Positions 1 to 11,200 of a stretch of 34,602 nt of DNA are shown piece after piece. The number at the start of each line of letters is the position of its first letter. Position 1 is the first letter of the stretch. The DNA lies in the NCBI GenBank assembly GCA_913060705.1, contig CAJXTX010000011.1, positions 1 through 34,602 of the forward strand, written 5' to 3'. The position numbers and the translations under genes are program-made. The notes below the pieces were generated by a model that ran no database searches, had not been told where the DNA came from, and saw nothing but the letters and a program-made list of their open reading frames with translations. This stretch comes from an uncultured Bacteroidota bacterium. GTDB lineage: Bacteria; Bacteroidota; Bacteroidia; Flavobacteriales; Flavobacteriaceae.

Positions 1-19
1 AAGATTAAATTCATTAACA

Positions 20-1207
20 ATGGCAAAGGAAACATTTGACCGGTCGAAACCCCACTTGAATATTGGTACTATTGGGCACGTTGACCACGGTAAAACAACA
101 CTTACTGCTGCAATTACTACGGTTCTTGCCAATGCAGGTCTTTCAGAATTAAGAAGTTTCGATTCTATCGATAACGCTCCTGAAGAGAAAGAACGTGGTA
201 TCACTATTAATACTTCTCACGTGGAGTATCAAACAGCTAACCGTCACTACGCACACGTTGACTGTCCTGGTCACGCGGATTACGTAAAGAACATGGTTAC
301 TGGTGCTGCTCAGATGGATGGAGCTATCCTTGTTGTAGCTGCGACTGATGGACCTATGCCACAAACTCGTGAGCATATCCTTCTTGGACGTCAGGTAGGT
401 ATTCCTCGTATCGTAGTTTTCCTTAACAAGGTTGACATGGTTGACGATGAAGAATTACTTGAGTTAGTAGAAATGGAAGTACGTGAATTACTTTCTTTCT
501 ATGAGTACGACGGTGACAACGGACCTGTTATTTCTGGTTCTGCACTTGGCGCCCTTAACGGAGAGCAAAAATGGGTAGATACAGTTATGTCACTTATGGA
601 GGCTGTAGATAACTGGATCGAACTTCCTGAGCGCGATGTTGATAAGCCATTCTTGATGCCTATTGAAGATGTATTTACTATTACTGGTCGTGGTACTGTA
701 GCAACTGGACGTATTGAAACAGGTGTTGCAAATACTGGAGACCCAGTTGAGATCATCGGTATGGGTGCTGAGAAATTAAATTCTACTATTACTGGGGTTG
801 AGATGTTCCGTAAAATTCTTGACCGCGGTGAAGCTGGAGATAATGTTGGTCTACTTCTTCGTGGTATTGAGAAAACTGATATCAAAAGAGGTATGGTTAT
901 CTGTAAGCCAGGTTCAATCACTCCTCACGCTAAATTCAAAGCTGAGGTTTATATCTTGAAAAAAGAAGAAGGTGGTCGTCACACACCATTCCACAACAAC
1001 TACCGTCCACAGTTCTACGTAAGAACCACTGACGTAACAGGAAACATTGTACTTCCTGATGGAGTTGAAATGGTTATGCCTGGTGATAACCTTACGATCA
1101 CTGTTGATCTTATTCAGCCGATCGCACTTAACGTAGGACTTCGTTTCGCTATCCGTGAAGGAGGTAGAACAGTTGGTGCTGGTCAGGTAACTGAAATTTT
1201 AGACTAA
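20..1207 (+). CDS. tuf: Translation elongation factor EF-Tu
   Basis: EF-Tu is the GTPase that carries aminoacyl-tRNA to the ribosomal A site in the cytoplasm. At 395 residues it has the usual length. The P-loop GHVDHGKT is at residues 19-26, followed by the switch I stretch ERGITI, the DCPGH motif near residue 81 and the NKVD guanine-specificity motif near 136. The C-terminal barrel domains are complete, ending GQVTEILD. The ATG at 20 is the natural start ([12 protein letters not shown]). No Shine-Dalgarno sequence precedes it, as usual in Bacteroidota. Only 19 bases of upstream sequence are visible, so its promoter lies outside the window. It is followed by a hairpin and then tRNA-Trp, a conserved order in the phylum. 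Confidence 0.99.
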   Translation: MAKETFDRSKPHLNIGTIGHVDHGKTTLTAAITTVLANAGLSELRSFDSIDNAPEEKERGITINTSHVEYQTANRHYAHVDCPGHADYVKNMVTGAAQMDGAILVVAATDGPMPQTREHILLGRQVGIPRIVVFLNKVDMVDDEELLELVEMEVRELLSFYEYDGDNGPVISGSALGALNGEQKWVDTVMSLMEAVDNWIELPERDVDKPFLMPIEDVFTITGRGTVATGRIETGVANTGDPVEIIGMGAEKLNSTITGVEMFRKILDRGEAGDNVGLLLRGIEKTDIKRGMVICKPGSITPHAKFKAEVYILKKEEGGRHTPFHNNYRPQFYVRTTDVTGNIVLPDGVEMVMPGDNLTITVDLIQPIALNVGLRFAIREGGRTVGAGQVTEILD

Positions 1208-1230
1208 GTCTATAAGTAATAAGTATGTCT

Positions 1231-1260
1231 AAAGGGTGTCTCGTTTACGAGATACCTTTT
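1231..1260 (+). terminator. Terminator-like hairpin after tuf
   Basis: Arms 1231-1243 and 1248-1260 can pair over 13 positions with two G-U wobbles around a TTTA loop. The 3' arm ends in CCTTTT, so the U-run is part of the stem. It could end or reduce read-through from tuf into tRNA-Trp and secE, or act as an RNA processing site. Confidence 0.6.
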
Positions 1261-1271
1261 AGCGTACATAA

Positions 1272-1344
1272 ACGGGTGTAGCTCAGTTGGTAGAGCACTG
1301 GTCTCCAAAACCAGGTGTCGGGAGTTCGAGTCTCTCCTCCCGTG
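1272..1344 (+). tRNA. trpT: tRNA-Trp (anticodon CCA)
   Basis: A full cloverleaf can be folded. The D-arm contains GCTCAGTTGGTAGAGC, and the anticodon stem CTGGT/ACCAG encloses loop CTCCAAA with anticodon CCA at 1305-1307. The T-arm is GGGAG-TTCGAGT-CTCTC and the discriminator is G1344. The 3' CCA is not encoded: the next bases are CAA. The acceptor stem ACGGGTG/CTCCCGT has one T-T mismatch at pair 6-67. It lies between tuf and secE, the conserved place for tRNA-Trp in bacteria, including E. coli. Confidence 0.97.
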
Positions 1345-1382
1345 CAAAGGTTAGGCGCTAATGCCCATATTGGATAATAAAG

Positions 1383-1568
1383 ATGATTACATATATCAAG
1401 GCATCACTAGAAGAACTTAAGAACAACGTTTCTTGGCCGACGCGTGAACAAGCATCGAACCTCATGGTAGTTGTAGCCGTGTTTTCTTTGATTTTCGCGT
1501 TGTTGACATGGGGTGTTGATACGGTTTTCAGCAGAGTGATTCAGGTGTATTTCGATCTATTGAAGTAA
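1383..1568 (+). CDS. secE: Preprotein translocase subunit SecE
   Basis: SecE is the small clamp subunit of the SecYEG translocon in the inner membrane. The protein has 61 residues, the short single-span form found in most bacteria outside the gamma-proteobacteria. It has an amphipathic N-terminal helix (ASLEELKNNVSWPTREQA) carrying the typical V-S/T-WP motif and one membrane helix at about residues 26-46. It lies between tRNA-Trp and nusG, with nusG starting 6 bases later, so the two are probably co-transcribed. The start ATG is the only sensible choice. Confidence 0.96.
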   Translation: MITYIKASLEELKNNVSWPTREQASNLMVVVAVFSLIFALLTWGVDTVFSRVIQVYFDLLK

Positions 1569-1574
1569 GGAAGA

Positions 1575-2126
1575 ATGGCTGAGGTTCTAGATAAAAAATG
1601 GTACGTGGTTCGCGCTGTGAGCGGACAAGAGCATAAGATCAAAGGGTATATTGAGACTGAGGTTGAACGCCAGGGTTTCAAGGATTACCTAGAGGAAGTT
1701 CTAGTTCCTACCGAAAAGGTCGTTCAAATACGTAACGGTAAGAAGATTCAAAAAGAGCGTACGTATTTTCCAGGCTACATTATGGTGAAAGCCAATTTAG
1801 CCGGAGAGATGGTACATATTATCCGTTCAATCACAAACGTTATTGGGTTTTTAGGAGAAACTAAAGGAGGAGAACCTGTTCCACTTCGCAAGTCTGAGGT
1901 AAACAGAATGTTAGGTAAAGTTGATGAATTGTCATTGACTGCAGATGATGTAGCGATTCCTTTTGTTTTAGGTGAAACTGTTAAAGTGGTTGATGGTCCG
2001 TTCAACGGATTTAACGGTACCATTGAAAAGATTAATGAAGAGAAGCGTAAGCTAGAGGTGATGGTGAAGATTTTTGGACGTAAGACACCGCTAGAATTAA
2101 GCTATTTACAGGTAGAGAAAATTTAA
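1575..2126 (+). CDS. nusG: Transcription termination/antitermination factor NusG
   Basis: NusG binds the RNA polymerase clamp and couples transcription to translation or Rho. The 183-residue protein has an N-terminal NGN domain starting KKWYVVRAVSGQEHKI and including the RTYFPGYIMV stretch. A C-terminal KOW domain (PFVLGETVKVVDGPFNGFNG) starts near residue 128. Length and domain order are standard, with no large insertion. It sits directly after secE, as in most bacteria. The 69-base gap to rplK holds a hairpin with a U-run. Confidence 0.98.
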   Translation: MAEVLDKKWYVVRAVSGQEHKIKGYIETEVERQGFKDYLEEVLVPTEKVVQIRNGKKIQKERTYFPGYIMVKANLAGEMVHIIRSITNVIGFLGETKGGEPVPLRKSEVNRMLGKVDELSLTADDVAIPFVLGETVKVVDGPFNGFNGTIEKINEEKRKLEVMVKIFGRKTPLELSYLQVEKI

Positions 2127-2147
2127 ATGTTACAACTATAAGTCGCT

Positions 2148-2184
2148 TTGTTGCATAGCTTCCACTGATGCAACGGCATTTTTT
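2148..2184 (+). terminator. Hairpin plus U-run between nusG and rplK
   Basis: GTTGCAT (2150-2156) pairs perfectly with ATGCAAC (2168-2174) around an 11-base loop, extendable by two T-G wobbles. Six T residues follow at 2179-2184. The hairpin ends 11 bases before the rplK start codon. It looks like a weak intrinsic terminator or attenuator separating secE-nusG from the ribosomal protein genes. It could instead be a regulatory leader, since L1 represses the L11-L1 unit through its mRNA leader in enterobacteria. Confidence 0.5.
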
Positions 2185-2195
2185 AAACACTCATC

Positions 2196-2633
2196 ATGGC
2201 AAAAGAATTAGGTAAAGTAGTTAAGCTACAAGTTAGGGGAGGTGCTGCGAACCCATCGCCACCGGTTGGACCCGCCTTAGGTGCCGCTGGTGTAAATATC
2301 ATGGAGTTCTGTAAGCAGTTTAATGCGAGAACCCAAGATAAGGCAGGAAAAGTTCTTCCTGTTGTCATCAGCGTTTATACCGACAAGTCATTCGACTTCG
2401 TGGTAAAGACACCGCCGGCGGCCGTTCAGCTATTGGAAGCAGCAAAAGTAAAGAAAGGTTCTGGAGAGCCCAATCGATCAAAAGTAGCGTCTGTAAACTG
2501 GGATCAGATCAAGTCTATTGCAGAAGATAAGATGGTAGATTTAAATGCATTTACTGTTGAGTCGGCAATGATGATGATTGCAGGTACCGCGAGATCAATG
2601 GGGATCAAAGTTTCAGGACAAAAACCTTTTTAA
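2196..2633 (+). CDS. rplK: 50S ribosomal protein L11
   Basis: L11 forms the base of the ribosomal stalk and the GTPase-associated centre on 23S rRNA. The protein has 145 residues, close to the usual 141-145. It shows the proline-rich linker [20 protein letters not shown] at residues 20-39 and the C-terminal RNA-binding domain ending in the conserved [10 protein letters not shown] stretch. The N-terminal domain holds the thiostrepton-binding prolines. rplA follows after 16 bases, so the two are co-transcribed. Confidence 0.99.
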   Translation: MAKELGKVVKLQVRGGAANPSPPVGPALGAAGVNIMEFCKQFNARTQDKAGKVLPVVISVYTDKSFDFVVKTPPAAVQLLEAAKVKKGSGEPNRSKVASVNWDQIKSIAEDKMVDLNAFTVESAMMMIAGTARSMGIKVSGQKPF

Positions 2634-2649
2634 TTCATCGACTTAAGTT

Positions 2650-3339
2650 ATGGCTAAATTGACTAAAAAACAGAAAATTGCTTACGCTAAAGTCGATCAG
2701 AGCAAGCTTTACTCACTAAGTGAAGCTGCCGCTTTAGTTAAAGAGATCACCAATGTTAATTTCGATGCTTCTGTAGACATCGCTGTTCGTTTGGGAGTAG
2801 ATCCACGTAAGGCGAATCAAATGGTTCGTGGTGTGGTAACCCTTCCTCATGGTACAGGTAAAGATGTTCGCGTATTGGCACTTGTTACTCCTGATAAGGA
2901 AGAAGAAGCCAAGTCTGCGGGTGCTGATTTTGTCGGTCTAGATGAATATCTAGATAAGATTAAATCAGGCTGGACAGATGTAGATGTGATTATCACCATG
3001 CCTAGCGTGATGGGTAAACTTGGACCGTTAGGTCGAGTGCTTGGTCCTAGAGGATTGATGCCAAACCCTAAAACAGGAACCGTTACCATGGATATTGCCA
3101 AGGCTGTATCGGAGGTAAAATCTGGTAAAATCGATTTCAAAGTAGATAAGGCTGGTATTGTACACGCCGCGATCGGAAAAGTTTCTTTTGAAGCTGAAAA
3201 GATCGAAGGTAACGCCAAAGAAATTCTAGATACTTTGAACCGAATGAAGCCAGCGGCTGCAAAAGGGGTTTACATGAAGAGCGTCTACCTTTCATCGACC
3301 ATGAGCCCTAGTGTTCCATTAGATGTTAAGGCGCTTTAA
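2650..3339 (+). CDS. rplA: 50S ribosomal protein L1
   Basis: L1 forms the mobile L1 stalk near the ribosomal E site and, in many bacteria, represses its own operon by binding mRNA. The protein has 229 residues, a normal length. Conserved segments include [22 protein letters not shown] in domain I and [18 protein letters not shown] in the linker/domain II region. The C-terminal block around [17 protein letters not shown] is also typical. It sits 16 bases after rplK and 21 bases before rplJ. Confidence 0.99.
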   Translation: MAKLTKKQKIAYAKVDQSKLYSLSEAAALVKEITNVNFDASVDIAVRLGVDPRKANQMVRGVVTLPHGTGKDVRVLALVTPDKEEEAKSAGADFVGLDEYLDKIKSGWTDVDVIITMPSVMGKLGPLGRVLGPRGLMPNPKTGTVTMDIAKAVSEVKSGKIDFKVDKAGIVHAAIGKVSFEAEKIEGNAKEILDTLNRMKPAAAKGVYMKSVYLSSTMSPSVPLDVKAL

Positions 3340-3360
3340 TTCACTTTAAGAAGTAATCGT

Positions 3361-3876
3361 ATGACTAGAGAAGAAAAAGCCCAAGTGATAGACCAGTTGA
3401 AAGAGACCCTAGCGTCCTCTTCAACTATTTATCTTGCCGATATTTCAGGTTTGAATGCAGGTGATACTGCTGACTTGAGAAGAGCTTGCTTTAAAGCAGG
3501 TATCAGTTTATCGGTAGTTAAAAACACCTTGCTTGAAAAAGCAATGGAGGCTTCTGATAAAGATTTTGGAGACTTGCCAACAGTGCTTAAGGGAGAGACA
3601 TCAATCATGATTTCTGAAACCGGAAACGCACCTGCTAAGTTGATCAAGAACTTTAGAAAGAATTCATCAAGACCGGTACTTAAAGGAGCCTTTGTTGAGG
3701 AGGCCATTTACATTGGAGACAACTTCCTTGACGCTCTTGTAAGTATCAAATCTAAAGACGAGGTTATTGCCGAGATTGTCGCATTGCTTCAATCACCTGC
3801 TAAAAATGTTGTTTCTGGACTTAAGTCTGGTGGCGGCAAACTTGCTGGAATCGTCAAGACATTGTCTGAACGTTAA
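3361..3876 (+). CDS. rplJ: 50S ribosomal protein L10
   Basis: L10 anchors the L7/L12 dimers to the ribosome. The protein has 171 residues, the usual length. The N-terminal RNA-binding part contains IYLADISGLNAGDTADLRR and VVKNTLLEKAM. The C-terminal helix that carries the L7/L12 dimers follows ALLQSPAKNVVSGLKSG. It lies 21 bases after rplA and 51 bases before rplL. That gap has no obvious hairpin with a U-run, so I see no attenuator there. Confidence 0.98.
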   Translation: MTREEKAQVIDQLKETLASSSTIYLADISGLNAGDTADLRRACFKAGISLSVVKNTLLEKAMEASDKDFGDLPTVLKGETSIMISETGNAPAKLIKNFRKNSSRPVLKGAFVEEAIYIGDNFLDALVSIKSKDEVIAEIVALLQSPAKNVVSGLKSGGGKLAGIVKTLSER

Positions 3877-3927
3877 TTTGTACGCACTCAATACTCAATA
3901 TTTTAAACTTTATTAAAACGATAGAAA

Positions 3928-4311
3928 ATGGCAGATTTAAAAGATTTTGCAGAACAATTAGTTAACCTTACTGTAAAAGAGGTTAATGAATTAGCTACTA
4001 TTCTGAAAGACGAATACGGTATCGAGCCTGCTGCTGCTGCAGTTGCAGTTGCTGGTGGAGCTGCTGGTGGAGCTTCTGACGGAGCAGCCGGAGAAGAAAA
4101 GTCAGAATTTGACGTAATTCTTAAAGATGCTGGAGCAAGTAAGCTTGCGGTAGTTAAACTAGTAAAAGAACTAACAGGCCTTGGATTAAAAGAGGCTAAA
4201 GAAATCGTAGATAGCGCTCCTAAAGCTGTTAAAGAAGGAGTATCGAAAGACGAGGCTGAAGGTATCAAAAACTCTTTAGTAGAGGCTGGTGCTGAGGTTG
4301 AGCTTAAGTAA
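3928..4311 (+). CDS. rplL: 50S ribosomal protein L7/L12
   Basis: L7/L12 is the multi-copy stalk protein that recruits translation GTPases. The protein has 127 residues in three parts: an N-terminal dimerisation domain, an Ala/Gly-rich hinge at about residues 34-57, and a C-terminal globular domain with the conserved [20 protein letters not shown] stretch and EVELK end. The hinge DNA is repetitive (GCTGCTGC and GGTGGAGC runs). A strong hairpin with a U-run separates it from rpoB, which would give high stalk-protein output relative to polymerase. Confidence 0.99.
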   Translation: MADLKDFAEQLVNLTVKEVNELATILKDEYGIEPAAAAVAVAGGAAGGASDGAAGEEKSEFDVILKDAGASKLAVVKLVKELTGLGLKEAKEIVDSAPKAVKEGVSKDEAEGIKNSLVEAGAEVELK

Positions 4312-4332
4312 TTCTACTGTTCTAACTATTTA

Positions 4333-4382
4333 GGGTAAAGGCCTTTCCAATGCTTAAATTGGTAAGGCCTTCACCTGTTTTT
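4333..4382 (+). terminator. rplL-rpoB attenuator hairpin
   Basis: AAGGCCTT (4338-4345), one T-T mismatch, then CCAAT pair with ATTGG, T, AAGGCCTT (4358-4371) around a six-base loop. Outer pairs 4333-4336 with 4373-4376 extend the stem. Five T residues follow at 4378-4382. Form and position fit a partial intrinsic terminator that lowers rpoBC transcription relative to rplJL, as described for E. coli. Confidence 0.85.
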
Positions 4383-4408
4383 ATTCATTAAATAAAACTG
4401 TCCGTTCC

Positions 4409-7400
4409 ATGTTGTCGAATCAGACCGAGAGAGTAAATTTTGCTTCTGCTTCTAGTATACCTGAGTATCCTGACTTTTTAGATATTCAAATCAAATCGTT
4501 TCAGGACTTTTTTCAACTAGAGACGAAGTCAGATGCGCGTGAGAATGAAGGGTTGTTTAACACCTTCATGGAAAATTTTCCGATTACTGATACGCGTAAC
4601 CAATTCGTACTTGAGTTCTTGGATTACTTCGTTGATCCACCTCGCTACAATATACAAGAGTGTATTGAGAGAGGTCTGACCTACAGCGTTCCTCTGAAAG
4701 CGCGTTTGAAGCTTTATTGTACAGACCCTGAGCACGAGGATTTTGAAACGATTGTACAAGACGTGTATTTGGGTACTATCCCTTACATGACTCCTTCTGG
4801 TACGTTCGTAATCAATGGTGCCGAGCGTGTTATTGTTTCACAATTGCACCGTTCACCTGGGGTATTCTTTGGTCAATCGGTTCACGCGAACGGAACAAAA
4901 TTATATTCAGCCCGTGTTATTCCTTTCAAAGGTTCATGGATTGAATTCGCAACAGACATTAACGGTGTGATGTATGCATACATCGATCGTAAAAAGAAAT
5001 TACCGGTAACTACGCTCTTTAGATCGATTGGATACGAACGAGACAAAGACATTTTAGAAATCTTTGACCTTTCAGAAGAGGTTAAGGTTTCAAAAACCGG
5101 ACTTAAGAAAGTTTTAGGGCGTAAGCTTGCTGCCCGCGTATTGAATACCTGGCACGAGGATTTCGTAGACGAGGATACGGGTGAAGTAGTATCTATTGAG
5201 CGTAACGAGATTGTACTTGATCGCGATACCGTTCTTGAAAAAGAGCACTTAGATCAAATTCTTGAAGCAGAGGTTAAAACCATTCTACTTCACAAAGAAA
5301 ACAACGCGCAGTCTGAGTACGCCATTATCCATAACACTTTACAGAAGGATCCTACAAACTCTGAAAAAGAGGCTGTAGAACATATCTATCGTCAACTTCG
5401 TAACGCAGAACCGCCAGACGAAGAAACTGCAAGAGGTATTATCGATAAGTTATTCTTTTCAGATCAGCGTTACAACCTCGGAGAGGTAGGACGCTATCGA
5501 ATGAACAAGAAGCTCGGACTTGATATTGGAATGGACAACCAGGTCCTGACCAAGGAGGACATCATAACGATCATTAAACACCTTATCGAACTTATCAACT
5601 CTAAGGCTGAGATTGATGATATCGATCACTTGTCAAACCGTAGAATCCGAACTGTGGGAGAGCAATTATCTCAACAATTCGGTGTCGGTTTAGCACGTAT
5701 GGCTAGAACCATCCGCGAGCGTATGAACGTTCGTGATAATGAGGTGTTTACGCCTATCGATTTGATTAATGCTAAGACGTTATCGTCTGTGATCAACTCA
5801 TTCTTCGGAACGAACCAGCTCTCTCAGTTCATGGATCAAACCAACCCTCTTGCCGAGATCACGCACAAGCGTCGTCTTTCAGCACTTGGGCCAGGTGGTT
5901 TATCAAGAGAGCGTGCAGGTTTCGAGGTGCGTGATGTTCACTACACGCATTATGGAAGATTGTGTCCGATTGAGACACCAGAAGGACCAAACATTGGATT
6001 GATCTCTTCACTTTCAGTTTATGCGAAAGTGAATGCAATGGGATTCCTAGAAACACCTTACCGTAAAGTTGAAAACGGAAAGGTTGATCTATCAGAGCAC
6101 GTATTCTTAAGTGCTGAAGAAGAAGAAGGAAAGAAAATCGCTCAAGCGAATATTCCGCTTTCGTCTGATGGGAAAATCGATTCAGATAAGGTGATTGCAC
6201 GACTAGAAGGGGACTTCCCAGTGGTTGACCCTTCTGAAATTCACTACACAGATGTTGCTCCAAACCAGATCGCCTCTATTTCGGCTTCTTTGATTCCATT
6301 CTTAGAACACGATGATGCGAACCGTGCACTTATGGGATCAAACATGATGCGTCAAGCTGTTCCATTGCTTCGTCCAGAGGCACCTATTGTCGGAACAGGT
6401 CTTGAGCGTCAGGTAGCCAAAGATTCACGTGTACTCATCAATGCAGAAGGCGATGGAGTAGTAGAATACGTTGATGCAGAGCGTATCGTGATTAAATACA
6501 CTATGACCGATCAAGAGCGTTTGGTCAGCTTTGAAGATGAATTCAAGGAGTATAAGCTCATCAAGTTTAGAAAGACTAACCAAGGATCAGCAATTAACCT
6601 AAAACCTATCGTTTCTAAAGGAGATAAGGTGGCTAAAGGTCAAGTGCTTTGCGAGGGTTATGCTACCGAAAAAGGAGAATTAGCCTTAGGTCGAAACATG
6701 AAGGTTGCCTTCATGCCTTGGAAAGGATATAACTTCGAGGATGCGATCGTAATTTCGGAGCGCGTGGTACGTGAGGATATTTTCACCTCGATTCACGTGG
6801 ATGAGTATTCTCTTGAAGTTCGTGATACCAAGTTAGGAGCTGAAGAGCTCACAAACGACATTCCTAACGTTTCAGAGGAGGCTACCAAAGATCTTGACGA
6901 AAATGGTATGATCCGCATTGGTGCTGAAGTCAAGCCTGGTGATATTCTGATTGGTAAGATCACTCCGAAAGGAGAATCCGATCCGACTCCAGAAGAAAAA
7001 CTGCTTAGAGCCATCTTCGGTGATAAGGCGGGTGACGTGAAAGATGCTTCGCTCAAAGCTTCACCTTCATTAAGAGGGGTGGTTATCGACAAAAAGCTGT
7101 TTGCGCGTTCGATCAAAGACAAGCGCAAGCGTTCTGAAGAAAAAGAAGCTATCCAAGCATTAGAGCTTGAATACGAAGTGAAATTCCAGCAACTTAAAGA
7201 TCGTTTGGTCGATAAGTTATTTGCAATTGTCAACGGAAAGACTTCTCAAGGAGTGCTTAATGACCTGGGAGAAGAGGTACTTCCAAAAGGCAAGAAGTAC
7301 AGTCTTAAAATGCTTCACGCCGTGGATGATTTTGCACACCTGGTTGGTGGAAGCTGGACGGTTGACGACGAGACGAATGCCATTATTGCTGACGTCCTAC

Positions 7401-8218
7401 ACAACTACAAAATTAAACTCAACGACCTACAAGGAAACTTGCGTCGCGATAAGTTTACGATCTCAGTAGGGGACGAACTTCCTTCGGGTATCATGAAATT
7501 GGCTAAGGTATATATCGCCAAAAAGCGTAAGCTTAAAGTAGGTGATAAAATGGCCGGACGCCACGGAAACAAGGGTATTGTTTCACGTATTGTTCGCGAT
7601 GAGGACATGCCGTTCTTGGAAGATGGAACTCCTGTAGATATCGTATTGAATCCACTTGGGGTACCTTCTCGAATGAATATTGGTCAAATTTATGAGACCG
7701 TGTTGGGATGGGCAGGAGCAAAACTAGATAAGAAGTTTGCAACTCCAATTTTCGATGGTGCATCTATAGATGAGATCAACGCCCTTACCGAAGAGGCTGG
7801 TGTACCTCAATACGGACATACGTATCTATACGATGGTGGAACCGGAGAACGCTTTGATCAACCTGCTACAGTAGGTGTGATTTACATGCTTAAACTGGGT
7901 CACATGGTAGATGATAAGATGCACGCACGTTCTATTGGTCCATACTCGCTCATCACGCAACAACCTCTAGGAGGTAAAGCGCAATTTGGTGGTCAGCGTT
8001 TTGGAGAAATGGAAGTTTGGGCTCTTGAAGCCTACGGTGCTTCTTCAACCTTACGTGAGATTCTAACGGTGAAGTCTGATGATGTTATCGGACGTGCGAA
8101 GACCTACGAATCAATCGTTAAAGGTGAAACCATGCCAGAACCTGGATTACCTGAGTCATTCAACGTGTTGATGCACGAATTGAAAGGACTAGGTCTTGAT
8201 ATTAGACTAGAAGAATAA
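4409..8218 (+). CDS. rpoB: RNA polymerase beta subunit
   Basis: RpoB is one of the two large catalytic subunits of RNA polymerase. At 1269 residues it is somewhat shorter than the E. coli protein (1342). The rifampicin-binding cluster begins near residue 465 with [13 protein letters not shown], followed by [13 protein letters not shown] and [11 protein letters not shown]. The residues equivalent to E. coli D516, H526 and S531 are wild type, so the sequence predicts rifampicin sensitivity. [12 protein letters not shown] near residue 1047 and [21 protein letters not shown] near the C terminus are also conserved. It follows the rplL attenuator and precedes rpoC by 35 bases. Confidence 0.99.
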   Translation: MLSNQTERVNFASASSIPEYPDFLDIQIKSFQDFFQLETKSDARENEGLFNTFMENFPITDTRNQFVLEFLDYFVDPPRYNIQECIERGLTYSVPLKARLKLYCTDPEHEDFETIVQDVYLGTIPYMTPSGTFVINGAERVIVSQLHRSPGVFFGQSVHANGTKLYSARVIPFKGSWIEFATDINGVMYAYIDRKKKLPVTTLFRSIGYERDKDILEIFDLSEEVKVSKTGLKKVLGRKLAARVLNTWHEDFVDEDTGEVVSIERNEIVLDRDTVLEKEHLDQILEAEVKTILLHKENNAQSEYAIIHNTLQKDPTNSEKEAVEHIYRQLRNAEPPDEETARGIIDKLFFSDQRYNLGEVGRYRMNKKLGLDIGMDNQVLTKEDIITIIKHLIELINSKAEIDDIDHLSNRRIRTVGEQLSQQFGVGLARMARTIRERMNVRDNEVFTPIDLINAKTLSSVINSFFGTNQLSQFMDQTNPLAEITHKRRLSALGPGGLSRERAGFEVRDVHYTHYGRLCPIETPEGPNIGLISSLSVYAKVNAMGFLETPYRKVENGKVDLSEHVFLSAEEEEGKKIAQANIPLSSDGKIDSDKVIARLEGDFPVVDPSEIHYTDVAPNQIASISASLIPFLEHDDANRALMGSNMMRQAVPLLRPEAPIVGTGLERQVAKDSRVLINAEGDGVVEYVDAERIVIKYTMTDQERLVSFEDEFKEYKLIKFRKTNQGSAINLKPIVSKGDKVAKGQVLCEGYATEKGELALGRNMKVAFMPWKGYNFEDAIVISERVVREDIFTSIHVDEYSLEVRDTKLGAEELTNDIPNVSEEATKDLDENGMIRIGAEVKPGDILIGKITPKGESDPTPEEKLLRAIFGDKAGDVKDASLKASPSLRGVVIDKKLFARSIKDKRKRSEEKEAIQALELEYEVKFQQLKDRLVDKLFAIVNGKTSQGVLNDLGEEVLPKGKKYSLKMLHAVDDFAHLVGGSWTVDDETNAIIADVLHNYKIKLNDLQGNLRRDKFTISVGDELPSGIMKLAKVYIAKKRKLKVGDKMAGRHGNKGIVSRIVRDEDMPFLEDGTPVDIVLNPLGVPSRMNIGQIYETVLGWAGAKLDKKFATPIFDGASIDEINALTEEAGVPQYGHTYLYDGGTGERFDQPATVGVIYMLKLGHMVDDKMHARSIGPYSLITQQPLGGKAQFGGQRFGEMEVWALEAYGASSTLREILTVKSDDVIGRAKTYESIVKGETMPEPGLPESFNVLMHELKGLGLDIRLEE

Positions 8219-8253
8219 TTCGCTCTCTTATAACAATAAAGCGTTACGAAACT

Positions 8254-11200
8254 ATGGCTAGAGTAAACGAAACAACAGAACAGCGATTCAATAAAATTTC
8301 TATCGGATTGGCCTCACCAGAATCAATTCTAGGGGCTTCACGAGGAGAGGTGTTGAAACCTGAAACCATCAACTACAGAACCCATAAGCCCGAGAGAGAC
8401 GGATTGTTCTGTGAGCGCATTTTTGGTCCTATCAAGGATTACGAGTGTGCCTGTGGAAAATACAAGCGCATCCGCTACCGTGGAATTGTTTGTGATCGAT
8501 GTGGGGTAGAAGTTACAGAGAAGAAGGTAAGACGTGACCGTGTCGGACACATTAGTCTTGTTGTTCCTGTAGCTCATATCTGGTATTTCAGATCGTTACC
8601 GAATAAATTAGGATACCTTCTAGGTTTACCATCGAAGAAGCTCGATATGATTATCTATTACGAGCGTTATGTTGTGATTCAACCAGGTATCGCCAAAGGT
8701 CCTGAAGACCAAGAGCTTCAAATGCTTGACTTCTTGACAGAAGAAGAGTACTTGAATATCATTGACGAGTTGCCACAAGAAAACCAATACCTAGATGACA
8801 GCGATCCGAACAAGTTCATCGCTAAGATGGGTGCAGAGTGTCTCATTGATTTACTTTCAAGACTTGATCTTGAGTCACTTTCTTACGAACTACGTCACAA
8901 AGCCAATACAGAGACTTCAAAGCAACGTAAGACAGAGGCGTTAAAGCGCTTGCAGGTTGTTGAATCTTTCAGAGAGGCTCAAAATAATAGAGAAAACCTT
9001 CCAGAGTGGATGATCATGAAGGTGGTTCCGGTGATTCCACCAGAATTACGTCCTTTAGTGCCACTTGATGGAGGACGCTTTGCGACTTCAGATCTCAATG
9101 ATCTTTACCGTCGTGTAATCATACGTAACAACCGTTTGAAGCGTCTTATGGAAATCAAAGCTCCTGAGGTGATCTTGAGAAACGAAAAGCGTATGCTTCA
9201 AGAAGCGGTTGATTCACTTTTTGATAATACGCGTAAAGCTTCTGCTGTAAAGACAGAATCAAATAGACCACTTAAGTCGCTTTCAGACTCTTTAAAAGGA
9301 AAGCAAGGGCGTTTTCGTCAAAACCTTTTAGGGAAACGTGTTGATTACTCTGCGCGTTCGGTTATTGTGGTTGGTCCAGACTTGAAATTATTTGAGTGTG
9401 GTCTTCCAAAAGATATGGCGGCCGAGCTTTACAAGCCGTTTATTATCCGTAAGCTCATTGAGCGCGGAATCGTGAAGACGGTAAAGTCGGCTAAGAAAAT
9501 CATAGATAAGAAAGAGCCTGTGGTATGGGATATCCTTGAGAATGTGATCAAAGGACATCCGGTATTACTGAACCGTGCCCCCACATTGCACCGTTTAGGA
9601 ATCCAGGCATTTCAGCCAAAACTTATTGAAGGTAAAGCGATCCGTCTACACCCATTAGCATGTACAGCCTTTAACGCTGACTTCGATGGGGATCAGATGG
9701 CGGTTCACCTTCCACTTGGTCCTGAGGCTATTTTAGAGGCGCAACTTTTGATGTTGGCATCTCAAAATATTCTCAACCCAGCCAATGGATCTCCAATTAC
9801 AGTACCTTCTCAAGACATGGTACTCGGATTGTATTATATGACTAAGGCAAGAAAGTCTACGCCAGAGCATCCTGTATTGGGTGAAGGCTTGACCTTCTAT
9901 TCACCTGAGGAGGTAGTCATCGCATTTAATGAGAAGCGCGTGAACCTTAATGCGATGATCAAGATTCGCGTGAAGGACTTCAACGAAGCGGGTGAATTGG
10001 TTCCTCAAATCATCGAGACTACCGTTGGTCGCGTACTCTTTAATAATGTAGTTCCTGAAGAGGCCGGATTTATCAATCAAGTATTGAATAAAAAGGCTTT
10101 AAGAACCATTATTGGTAAGATTTTACAAGTCACTGACGTTCCACGTACAGCGGAGTTCTTGGATAGAATGAAGCAAATGGGATACGAATTCGCCTTTAAA
10201 GGAGGACTTTCTTTCAGTCTTGGTGATATCATCATCCCGGCCGAGAAGGTCACTATGATTGAAGAAGCGAATCAACAGGTGGATGGCATCATGATGAACT
10301 ACAACATGGGGCTTATCACCAATAATGAGCGTTACAATCAGGTTATTGATGTTTGGACATCGACCAATGCTATGCTTACTGAACTCGCTATGAAGCGTAT
10401 CAGCGAAGACCAGCAAGGGTTTAACTCGGTGTTTATGATGCTTGACTCTGGAGCGCGTGGTTCGAAAGAGCAGATTCGTCAGCTAACCGGAATGCGTGGA
10501 CTGATGGCTAAGCCGAAGAAGTCAACCGCAGGAGGGGGTGAGATCATCGAAAACCCAATCCTTTCAAACTTTAAAGAAGGACTCTCAATTCTCGAGTACT
10601 TTATCTCGACGCACGGTGCACGTAAAGGTCTTGCCGATACTGCCCTTAAGACAGCGGATGCAGGATATCTAACCCGTCGTCTCGTTGACGTCGCTCAAGA
10701 TGTGATCATCAATGAAGAAGATTGCGGTACATTAAGAGGAATCGAGGTAGAGGCCCTAAAGAAGAATGAAGAGGTAGTTGAAACCTTAGGAGAACGTATT
10801 CTAGGCCGTGTAACCTTGGCCGATGTTTACGATCCAATTAGTGGAGAATTACTTTTAAGTGCAGGTCAAGAGATTTCAGAGGCTGATGCTGAAACAGTTG
10901 AAAAGTCTGCTGTAGATCGTGTTGAGGTACGTTCGGCCTTGACTTGTGAAGCTTCAAAAGGTATTTGTGCGAAGTGTTATGGACGCAACCTCGCTAGTAA
11001 TAAACCTGTTCAAAAAGGTGAGGCTGTCGGTGTAGTTGCTGCACAGTCTATTGGAGAGCCAGGTACTCAGCTTACGCTTAGAACCTTCCACGTAGGAGGT
11101 ATCGCAGGTAACGTTTCTGAAGACAATACATTATCAGTGAAGTTCGACGGTATCGCTGAGATCGAAGATCTTCGAGTGGTTGAAGGAGAAAACAGCGCAG

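Noticed and set aside
4044-4090. GCTGCTGC / GGTGGAGC repeats in rplL, seen as a possible microsatellite
   Set aside because: They encode the normal Ala/Gly-rich hinge of L7/L12, whose composition is under protein-level selection.
5859-6263. Open reading frame of 134 codons antisense to rpoB
   Set aside because: It is a shadow of the strongly conserved rpoB reading frame, has no recognisable domain and no start context. The same holds for the other antisense frames inside tuf, rpoB, rpoC, prfC and htpG.
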